Assembly (NCBI RefSeq): GCF_004366715.1
Contig: NZ_SOQZ01000001.1
Coordinates: 620,001 to 684,000 of the forward strand
DNA length: 64,000 bases
Origin: Meridianimaribacter flavus
GTDB taxonomy: Bacteria; Bacteroidota; Bacteroidia; Flavobacteriales; Flavobacteriaceae
Direction: 5' to 3'
Part shown: positions 55,733 to 64,000 of the stretch, in pieces
Position numbering within the stretch: the stretch's first letter is position 1
How the letters are laid out: every line of letters starts with the position of its first letter
Made by a program: the position numbers and the translations under genes
Notes under the pieces: generated by a model
The model's input: the letters and a program-made list of their open reading frames with translations, nothing else
Told to the model about the DNA's origin: nothing
Databases searched by the model: none

Positions 55733-55768
55733 TAAAAAAATGAACCCAGAGTAATCAGCTCTGGGTTC
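55733..55768 (-). terminator. Terminator of rpoD
   Basis: GAACCCAGAG (55742-55751) pairs with CTCTGGGTTC (55759-55768) across a 7-nt loop. On the minus strand it is followed by a run of seven Ts (55734-55740 as As on the plus strand). It lies about 75 bp after the rpoD stop. Confidence 0.88.
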
Positions 55769-55842
55769 TTTCATCAATCAAAAAACGAACAGTTATGTGT
55801 AACTGTTTGTTACGGTAATTTAGTCGTAATTATCGAGAATTA

Positions 55843-56706
55843 CTAACCTAAATATGTTTTTAATATTTTACTTCTAGAAGTATGTTTAAGTCTTCTAATA
55901 GCTTTTTCTTTAATTTGACGTACACGCTCACGAGTAAGATCAAAAGTTTCTCCTATTTCTTCTAAGGTCATTGGGTGTTGATCACCTAAACCAAAGTATA
56001 AACGAATAACGTCAGCCTCACGAGGTGTTAAGGTTTCAAGCGCTCTTTCAATCTCAGTGCGTAAAGACTCGTGTAATAAATCTTTGTCAGGATTTGGAGA
56101 CTCTCCACTTCGTAATACATCATAAAGGTTAGAATCTTCACCTTCAACTAAAGGTGCATCCATACTTACATGACGACCAGAGTTTTTCATAGACTCTTTT
56201 ACGTCGTTAATAGTCATATCCAATTCCTTTGCGATTTCCTCAGCACTTGGTGGACGTTCATGACTTTGCTCTAAGAATGCAAATGTTTTATTGATTTTAT
56301 TGATAGATCCAATCTTGTTCAACGGTAAACGAACAATACGAGATTGCTCAGCTAATGCTTGAAGAATAGATTGACGAATCCACCAAACCGCATACGAAAT
56401 GAATTTGAAACCACGAGTTTCATCAAAACGTTGTGCAGCTTTTATAAGACCTAAATTACCTTCATTAATTAAATCTGGTAATGTTAATCCTTGGTTTTGA
56501 TATTGCTTTGCTACCGATACAACGAAACGTAAATTAGCTTTAGTTAATTTTTCTAAAGCCACTTGATCTCCTGCTTTAATACGTTGTGCTAATTCTACTT
56601 CTTCGTCTGCGGTAATTAAGTCAACTTTTCCAATTTCTTGCAAATATTTGTCTAGCGAAGCTGTTTCTCTGTTAGTAACCTGCTTCGTAATTTTAAGTTG
56701 TCTCAT
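55843..56706 (-). CDS. rpoD: Primary RNA polymerase sigma factor (RpoD/SigA), short Bacteroidota form
   Basis: Housekeeping sigma-70 factor (287 aa). It begins with [14 protein letters not shown] and region 1.2 ([16 protein letters not shown]), lacking region 1.1. Region 2 is complete ([35 protein letters not shown]). Regions 3 and 4 follow, with the -35 helix [20 protein letters not shown]. This short form is normal for Bacteroidota, whose promoters have -33/-7 boxes. It is a single gene with a hairpin terminator downstream. Confidence 0.95.
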   Translation of the reverse strand: MRQLKITKQVTNRETASLDKYLQEIGKVDLITADEEVELAQRIKAGDQVALEKLTKANLRFVVSVAKQYQNQGLTLPDLINEGNLGLIKAAQRFDETRGFKFISYAVWWIRQSILQALAEQSRIVRLPLNKIGSINKINKTFAFLEQSHERPPSAEEIAKELDMTINDVKESMKNSGRHVSMDAPLVEGEDSNLYDVLRSGESPNPDKDLLHESLRTEIERALETLTPREADVIRLYFGLGDQHPMTLEEIGETFDLTRERVRQIKEKAIRRLKHTSRSKILKTYLG

Positions 56707-56756
56707 CTAATGATCTCCTTTTATTTTTAAGGGTGAATTTTAATGTTGCATATAGT

Positions 56757-56787
56757 TATACGTACGAAGTGCTTAAAATGTTACAAA
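56757..56787 (-). promoter_or_regulatory. Possible rpoD promoter
   Basis: On the minus strand TTTG (56787-56784) is followed after 19 nt by TACGTATA (56764-56757). The spacing suits a -33/-7 pair, but the second box matches TAnnTTTG only in part. It lies about 50 bp before the rpoD start. Confidence 0.3.
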
Positions 56788-56790
56788 AAA

Positions 56791-57165
56791 TTAAATTTTA
56801 ATTAATTTTTTATCATTTAAGTTAATATCGTCCAACATTTCATTAGTAAACTTGTAGTGACCTCTAGTGGTTATAAGTCTAAATCTGTGCGATTTAAGAT
56901 TGCTTAAAGTATTTAGAAATAACCATTTTGACTTAAGTAAGTTTGGTTTAGAAGATTTTAAACCAATATCAAAAATGTGCTTTCTGCCTTCTTTTTCAGC
57001 AACAATATCAGGAGTTACAACAATGTCACTTCCTTTTTTTGCATAAGATTTTGGCGTCTCATAACCATCAATATCGGCTTTTATGTTTTCAAAACCGTGT
57101 TGTTTGAGATAAGTAACTGAGTCGTTTAAAAAGTCTGAATATTTATCTTTATCTGTGTAAATCAT
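56791..57165 (-). CDS. Hypothetical protein, possibly nuclease-like fold
   Basis: A 124-aa cytoplasmic protein I do not recognise. The middle holds GSDIVVTPDIVAEKEGRKH followed by IFDIGLKSS. A strand with PD, then a second strand with D and a nearby K, resembles the PD-(D/E)XK layout, although the second motif is DxxxK rather than D/ExK. The rest is a helix-rich N-terminus and a basic C-terminus (HRFRLITTRGHYKFT). It sits alone between rpoD and the proCBA operon, same strand. The nuclease-like idea is weak. Confidence 0.65.
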   Translation of the reverse strand: MIYTDKDKYSDFLNDSVTYLKQHGFENIKADIDGYETPKSYAKKGSDIVVTPDIVAEKEGRKHIFDIGLKSSKPNLLKSKWLFLNTLSNLKSHRFRLITTRGHYKFTNEMLDDINLNDKKLIKI

Positions 57166-57246
57166 AACTAATAATATAATTTTTTTTGCGACAAATGCAA
57201 AATTTCAAACCATTTTAACTTTTAAGAAACGCTTGGAGTGCACGAT

Positions 57247-58446
57247 TTATACCCTTACTTGCCCATCACCAAACACATAATATTTATTAGTTACTAACTG
57301 CTTTAAGCCTAGTGGTCCTCTATGGTGTAGCTTATCTGTGCTAATTGCTAATTCAGCACCAACTCCCATTTGTCCACCATCTGTAAATCGAGTAGAGGCA
57401 TTATGGTAAACTGCAGCACTATCAATAGTATTCATAAAATTTAATGCTTCAGTTTTATCTTCGGTAATAATAGCAGCTGAATGTTTTCCTGAATATTTAT
57501 TAATCATTCTTGTAGCTTCATCAATAGTATCAACTGAAGCAATTAAAAGTTTTAATGCCAAAAATTCTTCATACCATATAGTGTCTTGTGAAACTTCATC
57601 TACATTTTTAAGGATATTAGAAACGCTTTTATCTGCAATGATTTCAACCTTATGTTGCTCTAATTTTTGTTTTAGCATCATTAATTTAGTTTCATACTCA
57701 GGAAGGTTTTTATTAATAAGTACTTTATCTAAAGCATTGCACCCTGAAATTTTATTGGTTTTGGCATTGATAATTACATTTACCGCTTTACTCCAATCAG
57801 CTTTTTCAGAAACATATAAGAAATTATTTCCTCTACCGCTAACCAAAACTGCACAAGTGGCATGAGTTTTTACAAATTCAATTAGTCGTTCTCCACCTCT
57901 AGGAACAATTAAGTCTAAAGGTTCTCTTGGGTTTCTTAAAAACTCTTGTGTTTCTTCACGTTTTAGGTGTAGTAGCTTAATCCAATCTTTAGATAAACCG
58001 TTTTCAGTTAATGCTTCGTGCCAACACTCTTCTAAAATAATATTACTATTATAGGCTTCTTTACCGCCTTTTAATAAAATTTTATTATTGGCTTTAAAGG
58101 CTAATACTGCAGCTTCAATAGTAACATCAGGTCGAGATTCATATATAATAAGAATGGTACCAAATGGAGCAGTGGTGTTAACAATGTTTAGTCCATTCTT
58201 TAAGGTTCTATTTGAAATTTCTTGTCCAACAGGATCATCTTGAAGCCTTACTGAATTTACGGCTTCAATCATTTCATCAACTTTTTTGTTATTTACAATT
58301 AGACGTTCAAAAAGTGCTTGATCTTCTTTTTGAAAAGCGTCTAAGTCTTTTTTATTGGCTTCAATAATGGCATCGCGTTTACGGTCCAGAATTTTTGCCA
58401 TCGATTTTAATACCTTGTTTTTAATATTTGTGTTTAAAAGTTTCAT
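57247..58446 (-). CDS. proA: Gamma-glutamyl phosphate reductase
   Basis: Second enzyme of proline synthesis (399 aa): NADPH-dependent reduction of gamma-glutamyl phosphate to glutamate semialdehyde. Aldehyde-dehydrogenase fold with PFGTILIIYESRPDVTIEAA, LLKGGKEAYNSN and LIVPRGGERLI. The catalytic Cys region is KISGCNALDKVL. The C-terminal NASTRFTDGGQMGVGAELAI is conserved. It is the last gene of the proC-proB-proA operon, 12 bp after proB. Confidence 0.95.
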   Translation of the reverse strand: MKLLNTNIKNKVLKSMAKILDRKRDAIIEANKKDLDAFQKEDQALFERLIVNNKKVDEMIEAVNSVRLQDDPVGQEISNRTLKNGLNIVNTTAPFGTILIIYESRPDVTIEAAVLAFKANNKILLKGGKEAYNSNIILEECWHEALTENGLSKDWIKLLHLKREETQEFLRNPREPLDLIVPRGGERLIEFVKTHATCAVLVSGRGNNFLYVSEKADWSKAVNVIINAKTNKISGCNALDKVLINKNLPEYETKLMMLKQKLEQHKVEIIADKSVSNILKNVDEVSQDTIWYEEFLALKLLIASVDTIDEATRMINKYSGKHSAAIITEDKTEALNFMNTIDSAAVYHNASTRFTDGGQMGVGAELAISTDKLHHRGPLGLKQLVTNKYYVFGDGQVRV

Positions 58447-58458
58447 TTTTTTGTTTTT

Positions 58459-59238
58459 TTAGGCACTAATAAATTTAGTTCCTACTTGTTTGTTATTAAT
58501 TATATCTACAATTACATTTTCGCGCTTACCATTAGCTATGTAAGTTGGTATATCTTTTTTTGCTGTGCCTTTGGCTATTTTTAATTTTGAAGCCATACCA
58601 CCACGACCTTCACCTTCTTTTTTGTTTGATGCGCAGACGTATTTTTCTACGTTTTGGTTTGTTGTTACTAGGTTTAATTTTCGAGATTCATCGTCATCTG
58701 GATGACCAGTATATAAACCATCAGTATCAGATAAAATGATTAATCGATCTGCATCTAACAATTCAGCAACTAAACTAGCTAACTCATCATTATCTGAGAA
58801 CATTGACATGGTTAAGGATACTGCATCATCTTCATTAGCAATAGGAATAACGCCTTCTGCCAATAAACCTTCGTAACAATTAATCATGTTTTGTCTGTGT
58901 TTTCCTGGGTCAAAGTCTCGTTTTGTGGCCAATATTTGAGCGCAACGCATTCCGTAATCATGAAAAATACTGTAGTAATGACGCATCATCCTTGGTTGTC
59001 CAACAGCAGAATACACTTGTCGTCTTATTGATTTGTCTTTAATGTTAGTGTCTCCTAAAACCTCCATTCCTGCAATCGCAGAACCTGAAGACACAAGGAT
59101 TACCATGATATTTTTTTCATATAGTACTGAAATTTGACGTACTAATTCTCTTAGTACTGGTCCTAAAATTCTATTGTCTTTATTTGTTAAAACGTTGGTT
59201 CCTACTTTTACAACCACACGTTTAATATCATCGTTCAT
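58459..59238 (-). CDS. proB: Glutamate 5-kinase without PUA domain
   Basis: First enzyme of proline synthesis (259 aa): phosphorylates glutamate. Amino-acid-kinase fold with VVKVGTNVLT, VILVSSGSAIAGM and IPIANEDDAVS. SDNDELASLVAELLDADRLI and GRGGMASKLKIAK are also visible. The C-terminal PUA domain of E. coli ProB (367 aa) is missing, a known shorter form. It starts 1 bp after proC. Confidence 0.94.
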   Translation of the reverse strand: MNDDIKRVVVKVGTNVLTNKDNRILGPVLRELVRQISVLYEKNIMVILVSSGSAIAGMEVLGDTNIKDKSIRRQVYSAVGQPRMMRHYYSIFHDYGMRCAQILATKRDFDPGKHRQNMINCYEGLLAEGVIPIANEDDAVSLTMSMFSDNDELASLVAELLDADRLIILSDTDGLYTGHPDDDESRKLNLVTTNQNVEKYVCASNKKEGEGRGGMASKLKIAKGTAKKDIPTYIANGKRENVIVDIINNKQVGTKFISA

Positions 59239-59239
59239 T

Positions 59240-60046
59240 TTATTTGTTTTTTCCTAATTCAACTGCTCTGTCAAAGGCTGCATATGCTGCGTCTTGAATA
59301 AGCTGTTTTACATTATTATCTTCCATAGAGTCTATTGCTGCTTGTGTTGTTCCTCCTTTAGAGGCCACTTTATCAATCCAGCGTTCTGGTGAAATATCAG
59401 ATTGATTAAACAATTCAATAGCACCTTCAAAAGTGTTGCTTACTAGAATTTTTGAATCATAATCTGAAAAGCCCATTTTTTGAGCAGCTTCTAACATTGA
59501 TTGCATAAAATAAAATACGTAAGCTGGTCCACTACCAGAAATACCAGTTGAGGCATCAATGAATTTTTCAGTATCTACATGTATGGATGTTCCTGTAGTA
59601 TCTAAAAGGTGTCTTACCATGAGAAGTTCTACTCGCGATATAGCTTTAGAACCTGTATATGAGGTTACACCTTTACCAACTTTTGCTGGTAGGTTAGGCA
59701 TAGTACGTATTACTTTTTTTACACCTAAACCATTTTGGATGGTTTCAATGCTTACACCTGCCATTAGTGATACAAATATTTGTTCACTATTAATTAAGGG
59801 TTTCATGTCTTTAAAGAGATCTTCGCAGTGATAAGGTTTTACTGCTAAAAACACAATATCCGATTTTGGTAAACCATCTTCTAAAGAAGTGTATACGTCA
59901 AAGTTTGGGTTTTGTCTTAGTGTTTCAATTTTGTTCGGGTCGGTATCGTAGATTCTTAATTTTTGTTTTCCTAATAAAGAAGAATCTACCATTCCTTCTG
60001 AATAGGTTAAGCCCATGTTTCCGGCACCTATTACTAATACTTTCAT
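59240..60046 (-). CDS. proC: Pyrroline-5-carboxylate reductase
   Basis: Final proline enzyme (268 aa). N-terminal Rossmann motif VIGAGNMGLTYSEG, then VFLAVKPYH, SLMAGVSIETIQ and VIRTMPNLPAKVGKG. The C-terminal dimer domain contains SGSGPAYVFYFMQSM and ASKGGTTQAAIDSM. First gene of the proline operon; all three enzymes of the glutamate route are together, so the cell should make proline from glutamate. Confidence 0.95.
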   Translation of the reverse strand: MKVLVIGAGNMGLTYSEGMVDSSLLGKQKLRIYDTDPNKIETLRQNPNFDVYTSLEDGLPKSDIVFLAVKPYHCEDLFKDMKPLINSEQIFVSLMAGVSIETIQNGLGVKKVIRTMPNLPAKVGKGVTSYTGSKAISRVELLMVRHLLDTTGTSIHVDTEKFIDASTGISGSGPAYVFYFMQSMLEAAQKMGFSDYDSKILVSNTFEGAIELFNQSDISPERWIDKVASKGGTTQAAIDSMEDNNVKQLIQDAAYAAFDRAVELGKNK

Positions 60047-60361
60047 AATTTTGTTTTAGTTAAACTTTACTTGTCAGTGCTTATTAAGCCACAAACACTA
60101 TGCGATAGTGCCAAACTAAAAACTTGATTTTGAGAATTTTGAAGTTTAAAAAGATTTCCGGGTTTTATTAACAGATGTATAATGTATTAGAAAGATGCTT
60201 GAGAATATGTGAATTTCAATAAACAGAAAAAACTATAAAAACTGACACCTTGTCGGTGACAAATAGTGTATTTGCAGGAAGAGAATAATTTAGTAAGGCT
60301 TAAAATTGTTTTCTTTTTAAGAAGAAATAGGAATTATCAAGCAAAGAACAAGAGTAATATA
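60047..60361. other. Intergenic region upstream of proC, no gene seen
   Basis: The stretch contains no open frame of note, no tRNA and no repeat. The proC promoter should lie at its left end, but no exact -7 box was found on the minus strand; the nearest is TAGTGTTTG (minus strand, 60101-60093), with one base too many between TA and TTTG. The right part is plain AT-rich DNA. Confidence 0.5.
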
Positions 60362-60401
60362 AATGGCTGAAATATTTATTAGGAGATACATTTCAGCCAT
60401 T
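60362..60401 (-). terminator. Probable terminator downstream of the ECF sigma/beta-barrel operon
   Basis: AATGGCTGAAAT (60362-60373) and ATTTCAGCCATT (60390-60401) form a perfect 12-bp inverted repeat with a 16-nt loop. It starts 25 bp after the stop of the beta-barrel gene. The following minus-strand sequence is AT-rich but not a clean T-run, so efficiency is uncertain. Confidence 0.6.
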
Positions 60402-60425
60402 GTCTTAATTGAGATTTGATTTTTA

Positions 60426-61646
60426 TTAAAACTTATATTCTATTCCTCCAAGTATAGAAATTGTATATGGATAAAAATCAACAGATTCTGAATATGGTTT
60501 TAAATGATATTTAAATAAACCTTCTGCATTAAAATAAAAGTTCTTGTATAGTTTGGTTTGAACTCCAAGGCCTGCATTTATAGATATTGTTAAATTAGAA
60601 AAATCATTCTTGTTTGAGGTGCTTGAGGTTATATTGTTTTCGGTTATAGATAGTTCAGCATCGCTAATAGCTAAATAACTAGTGCCTCCAATAAAATAGG
60701 GAGATATGTTGTTTTGAGTGAATGAATATTTTACTTCAAAAGGAATTTCTAAATACTCAACAGCTTGTTTTGTTAAAGTATTGTTTTCGGTGAAAGTTTG
60801 TTGCAATGATAGTTTGTTTATTCCTAGCCTGAGACTTATTTTATTTGAAGGTAAGTAATTAAAGTAAATACCATAACTTAATTGAGTTTGGTCTTGAAAT
60901 GATTGTTTAAATGCATCATAATAAACTATTGAAACATTAGGGTAAATACTCCATTTAGATTCTTTAGGCTCGTCTGTGATAGAGTCTTTATTAGTTGTTT
61001 TATCAGTATTTTCTTTTTTGTGATTTTTTACTAGTTCTTTTTTAGTGTTAGTTGAATCTTTCAAACTACTAGCTAAAGTCTTGTCTTTTTGAATTTTTAT
61101 TGAATCATTTGTATTGAAATTATAAACTTCGTTTTTATGATTATTAAAAAACTCACTTTTTTTATTGTTTGAAGAGTTTATTGTTGTGTAATTTTGATTT
61201 TGTTTAAAGTGTGGGTTTATAGTCTTAGCTGGTTTGTTGTTTTGAGTTTTATTTAATTTAGATTGAGTAGTTGAAGCAGAATGAGTAGAATCTTTATAGT
61301 TACTTAAAATGATTTCTTCACTTGCTTGATTGCTATTACTTACATTGGATTGGTTTGTATTTGGTGTACTAGAAAAGTTGGAGTTTTGTTCGTTTTTTTC
61401 AATAGTTTTATTATTAATTTCACTATTGTTTTCAAAACCTGATATGTAATCTCTGTTTAAAAATAAAAGAAGAAAAAGAGCAAGCATAATAGTTCCATAC
61501 CTTAACCAAATTACAATAGGCTTATCTTTTTCTTTGTCTTTTTTTAACTCTACTTCAATTTGTTCCCAAACAGCATTGTTAGGTGAATCATTGAATTCTG
61601 ATAAGCGTTCTTTAAAAGCTTGACCTATATCTTTTTTAATTCCCAT
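60426..61646 (-). CDS. Dual-membrane-spanning anti-sigma-like protein with C-terminal beta-barrel
   Basis: A 406-aa protein with an unusual order. A hydrophilic N-terminus (about residues 1-43, FKERLSEFNDSPNNAVWEQIE) is followed by one membrane helix (about 44-64). Then come some 165 residues rich in Asn, Ser, Thr and Lys, and a C-terminal beta-rich domain (about 230-406). That domain has alternating strands (SIVYYDAFK, GIYFNYLPSNKISLRLGIN, YFNAEGLFKYHLKPY) ending in IEYKF, a terminal-Phe signal for outer-membrane insertion. It overlaps the upstream ECF sigma gene by 11 bp. This fits the recently described dual membrane-spanning anti-sigma (Dma) type in Bacteroidota. The alternative is an outer-membrane protein with an uncleaved N-terminal anchor. 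Confidence 0.75.
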   Translation of the reverse strand: MGIKKDIGQAFKERLSEFNDSPNNAVWEQIEVELKKDKEKDKPIVIWLRYGTIMLALFLLLFLNRDYISGFENNSEINNKTIEKNEQNSNFSSTPNTNQSNVSNSNQASEEIILSNYKDSTHSASTTQSKLNKTQNNKPAKTINPHFKQNQNYTTINSSNNKKSEFFNNHKNEVYNFNTNDSIKIQKDKTLASSLKDSTNTKKELVKNHKKENTDKTTNKDSITDEPKESKWSIYPNVSIVYYDAFKQSFQDQTQLSYGIYFNYLPSNKISLRLGINKLSLQQTFTENNTLTKQAVEYLEIPFEVKYSFTQNNISPYFIGGTSYLAISDAELSITENNITSSTSNKNDFSNLTISINAGLGVQTKLYKNFYFNAEGLFKYHLKPYSESVDFYPYTISILGGIEYKF

Positions 61647-62193
61647 GATGCTTTATTTTATTTTGAGAGCTGTTAATATTGTTTAGTTTTTCTTTCAAAA
61701 TCAGTTTTGCTCTATGTAAATTCGACTTCGATGTGCTTTCAGTTATAGACAATAATTTTGCGATCTCTTTATGTGAATAATTATCTAATTCATAAAGGTT
61801 AAAAACTAACCTATATCTACTAGGAAGCTCTTGAATTAGGCTTAAAATAAAATGTAAAGAGATGTTTAATTCGTCAGTATCTATATGTGTGTCAGGTAAA
61901 ATTTCTTCTTTAATAACAATATTTATAGCGGTCTCCTTTTTGTACTTGTCAATTGCTTTGTTTATGGTTATACGTTTCATCCATCCTTCAAAAGAACCTT
62001 TATTATTAAACTTTTTTATGTTCTTGAAAATTTCTAAAAATGAATCTTGAAGATTGTCTTGTGCTTCTTCTTTATTTCTACAGTACTTTAAACTTAAAAT
62101 GTATAGATCATCCTTGTAAAGCTCATAGAGTTTACTTTGAGCTTTAATGTCATTTTTTTTACAGGACTTTATAAGTTTATCTAGTTGATTCAA
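61636..62193 (-). CDS. ECF-type RNA polymerase sigma factor
   Basis: Alternative sigma factor (185 aa) with only sigma regions 2 and 4. Region 2: AQSKLYELYKDDLYILSLKY to DSFLEIFKNIKKF and WMKRITINKAIDKYKK. Region 4: LIQELPSRYRLVFNLYELD to HKEIAKLLSITESTSKSNLH. The start appears to be TTG at 62193. It overlaps the beta-barrel protein gene by 11 bp, suggesting translational coupling with its regulator. The regulon is unknown; envelope stress is the usual theme. Confidence 0.92.
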   Translation of the reverse strand: MNQLDKLIKSCKKNDIKAQSKLYELYKDDLYILSLKYCRNKEEAQDNLQDSFLEIFKNIKKFNNKGSFEGWMKRITINKAIDKYKKETAINIVIKEEILPDTHIDTDELNISLHFILSLIQELPSRYRLVFNLYELDNYSHKEIAKLLSITESTSKSNLHRAKLILKEKLNNINSSQNKIKHHGN

Positions 62194-62217
62194 TTTAGAC
62201 TTAAATAGATTTTATTT

Positions 62218-62238
62218 AAATACCTAACGTAGGTATTT
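62218..62238. promoter_or_regulatory. Perfect inverted repeat between lipoprotein and ECF sigma genes
   Basis: AAATACCTA (62218-62226), a three-base spacer, and TAGGTATTT (62230-62238) lie immediately after the stop of the lipoprotein gene and 25 bp before the sigma start. It could be a weak terminator for the former (no clean T-run follows) or a control site for the sigma operon. Confidence 0.45.
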
Positions 62239-62954
62239 CTATTCATAAAAATAAACTCTTTCTTTGGTAAATCCTCCACAGTCATTGTAAGTGGAGCTCA
62301 CAGGTAAGTTTTGGTTATTATAATCATAAACTGTGATTCGGTTACAATCTTCTCTATAAGTCATATTATTATTTGATATCCTTTTAATTTTGTTATAGGA
62401 AGAAGGAAATAACAAGCTAAAAGGATTTATCAAATTGTCATAGTCGTAGCTTTCAAATATTTCAGAGGTAGCATCATCTATTAAAGTTTTAATATTACCA
62501 TTAGAATCATAAGTTAATGATATTGAGCTGTTGTTTTGAGGGTTGTTAGGATAGTTGAAGAGCATTTGAGACACTAAATTGTTTGTGTAAACAAATTCTA
62601 TATAACTATCATCTTCATAGGTTTCCATAGTAATTAATCCATTTTCATACATATAGTTAATTGTATAAGAAACGCCATTTTCATTATTATAAGTTTCACT
62701 AATAACTTGATTGTTTGAGTTATACGTGAATTCTTTTATGTAACCTCCTGAAGCTGTTAGCACTGAAACAAAGTTGTTGGAATTATATGATATGTAACAT
62801 TACTTTCAGGACCAAAATCGGTTAATTCACCATTTTGTGTAATTAATTCTGTTACCATTATCAACTTTGGTTGGTTATCATTTTCATTGCTTTCGCTATT
62901 AGAGCAAGAAAAAATGACAGTGACTAATAGTAATAAAATTAAATTATTTTGCAT
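62239..62954 (-). pseudogene. Lipoprotein of the YD-like repeat type, broken by a frameshift
   Basis: Two consecutive frames make one protein. The first (62954 down to about 62790) gives a signal peptide with lipobox IFSC (Cys17) and runs through GELTDFGPESNVTY. It then ends early in an unrelated tail. The second frame continues downstream with YNSNNFVSVLTASGGYIKEF and repeats of FTYNSNNQV-type strands to the end at 62239. Adding one base near 62790 (TATCATAT to TATTCATAT on the minus strand) restores VTYSYNSNNFV, typical of Bacteroidota lipoproteins with short beta-repeats. It is either a real pseudogene or a sequencing error. No catalytic motifs were seen. Confidence 0.72.
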
Positions 62955-63067
62955 GATTAATGTTTTTGTTGTTTACCTATAGTCTTGATATTAATACAAA
63001 GGTTGCGTCAAAAACACAATTTATTTATTAAGCTTTGAGAATGGTAAGTCTCTAAAAAAAGTATAAT

Positions 63068-64000
63068 TTATTCAAAACCTAATAATTCTGTAGCCACAAT
63101 AAGTTGTTTTAATGCGTCAATTTTAGCAAACAGCTTATTAAAAAATGTGTTTCTCTCTTTTTCTCCAGCAGTGTTTAATAATTTAGAATTCTGTAATTGC
63201 TTGTTTAGAAAAATTTCAGCTTCAGTACAAGTATGCTTATCACTAGTTTTATAATAAGAAAGTAAGGTAAATGGTACGTAGAGCATTTGGGTATTAGGTG
63301 TGTTGACTAAAACATGGTTATTCATTAAATGCAGCTCGTTGTAGTATAATTTAAACTGGTTTGGGTTTGCAATTAATTTATCTAGTATACGCTGTATCAC
63401 ATCTTTTAATAAATCGCATAATAATATAGCAGTTTTAGTATTGACTTGTCCTGCTTGATGATAAAAATGAATTTGTTTTAAAGTACTATTTATTGAGGTG
63501 ATATCCCAAATTTCATGAGTGTTTAAGTTGTTGTAAAGGTTGCCTAGTTTTTTACCAGCTTCGATTAAGTTGGGTTTAGGCGCAAAGTTGTTAAAGCTTT
63601 TAGTGGCAAATTTTGGGTTTAATAATTTTAACCACACATAGTATTTAAAACAGCTTAACGTATCACCATTTAAATTATAAAATAGCGGAATGTCTTTAGC
63701 GGAATATAAAATACTGTTCTCTTTTTGAGTGAGTAACGGTAAAAGCGAATCGTAGGAATCTTTAAAGTAGTTTTCAAGGTCTAGTTCACTTTCAATATGT
63801 TTTGTTTTTTCAATACTTACAAATTCTGAAGAAGTAGTTTCAAACAATCTGTCTAAAGACAAATTATAATATCTAGCTAACGCAACACTTTCATCTAACG
63901 ATAGTTTGCTTTTTAAACTTACTCGCCTGTGAGCAGCATCATAACTAATATCTAATGCAGTAGCAACAGCTTCAATAGTTGAAGTGTTTTTTGGCAATTC
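63068..64000 (-). CDS. HTH-containing regulator-like protein, 5' end outside window
   Basis: The frame is still open at base 64000 (GAA precedes the TTG at 63997), so the true start lies beyond the window. The visible N-terminus (TIEAVATALDISYDAAHRRV, then KLSLDESVALARYYNLSLD) looks like a Cro/C1-type helix-turn-helix. About 250 residues without recognised domains follow. They are helix-rich with a Tyr/Leu/Lys-rich composition and a stretch YYNELHLMNNHVLVNTPNTQ. Flavobacteria carry families of such HTH proteins with unknown ligands. No partner gene is visible. Confidence 0.7.
   Translation of the reverse strand, partial: ELPKNTSTIEAVATALDISYDAAHRRVSLKSKLSLDESVALARYYNLSLDRLFETTSSEFVSIEKTKHIESELDLENYFKDSYDSLLPLLTQKENSILYSAKDIPLFYNLNGDTLSCFKYYVWLKLLNPKFATKSFNNFAPKPNLIEAGKKLGNLYNNLNTHEIWDITSINSTLKQIHFYHQAGQVNTKTAILLCDLLKDVIQRILDKLIANPNQFKLYYNELHLMNNHVLVNTPNTQMLYVPFTLLSYYKTSDKHTCTEAEIFLNKQLQNSKLLNTAGEKERNTFFNKLFAKIDALKQLIVATELLGFE

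Overview
The window looks like the chromosome of a marine-type member of the Flavobacteriaceae (Bacteroidota). The evidence is AT-rich DNA, SusC/SusD pairs, a type IX secretion C-terminal tail, a short primary sigma factor without region 1.1, a TAnnTTTG-type promoter box in front of mraZ, many GTG/TTG starts and few Shine-Dalgarno sites. No phage, IS element or CRISPR array was seen.

Layout. 1-4.4 kb: end of a tail-specific protease (cut by the window start), an OppC-type ABC permease, EngB and an alpha/beta hydrolase. 4.65-20.2 kb: an unbroken division and cell wall (dcw) operon, mraZ-rsmH-ftsL-ftsI-murE-mraY-murD-ftsW-murG-murC-ftsQ-ftsA-ftsZ, with a triple 10-bp-spaced repeat upstream that fits a MraZ operator. 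It ends at a strong terminator. 20.2-20.8 kb: a YqeY-like gene and tRNA-Arg(TCG). 20.9-51.0 kb: a 30-kb polysaccharide utilisation locus (PUL) for beta-mannan. 51-57.2 kb: a two-domain glycosyltransferase, a tiny Tat-type lipoprotein with DGYYD repeats, an MtfA-like peptidase, a CBS protein, rpe, rpoD and an unknown gene. 57.2-60.0 kb: proC-proB-proA. 60.4-64 kb: an ECF sigma factor paired with a protein that appears to span both membranes, a frameshifted lipoprotein gene, and an HTH protein cut by the window end.

How the PUL should work (inference from families). Two acetyl-esterase-type enzymes (CE2-like and SASA), a GH27 alpha-galactosidase, two GH26 and one GH5 mannanase, a GH9 endoglucanase, a second GH5, a GH3 and a GH2 together suit acetylated galactoglucomannan. 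SusC/SusD, an IPT/TIG lipoprotein and a fasciclin/beta-sandwich lipoprotein would bind and import oligosaccharides. An SSS symporter would bring disaccharide into the cytoplasm. There an AGE-family 2-epimerase would turn mannobiose into mannosyl-glucose, and a GH130 phosphorylase would split it to mannose-1-phosphate and glucose. A divergent AraC regulator sits between the catabolic operon and susCD.

The parts least explained by known annotation are the fasciclin x3 plus duplicated beta-sandwich protein in the SusE/F position, the ECF/dual-membrane protein pair, and the DGYYD-repeat lipoprotein next to a GT4-GT9 fusion.
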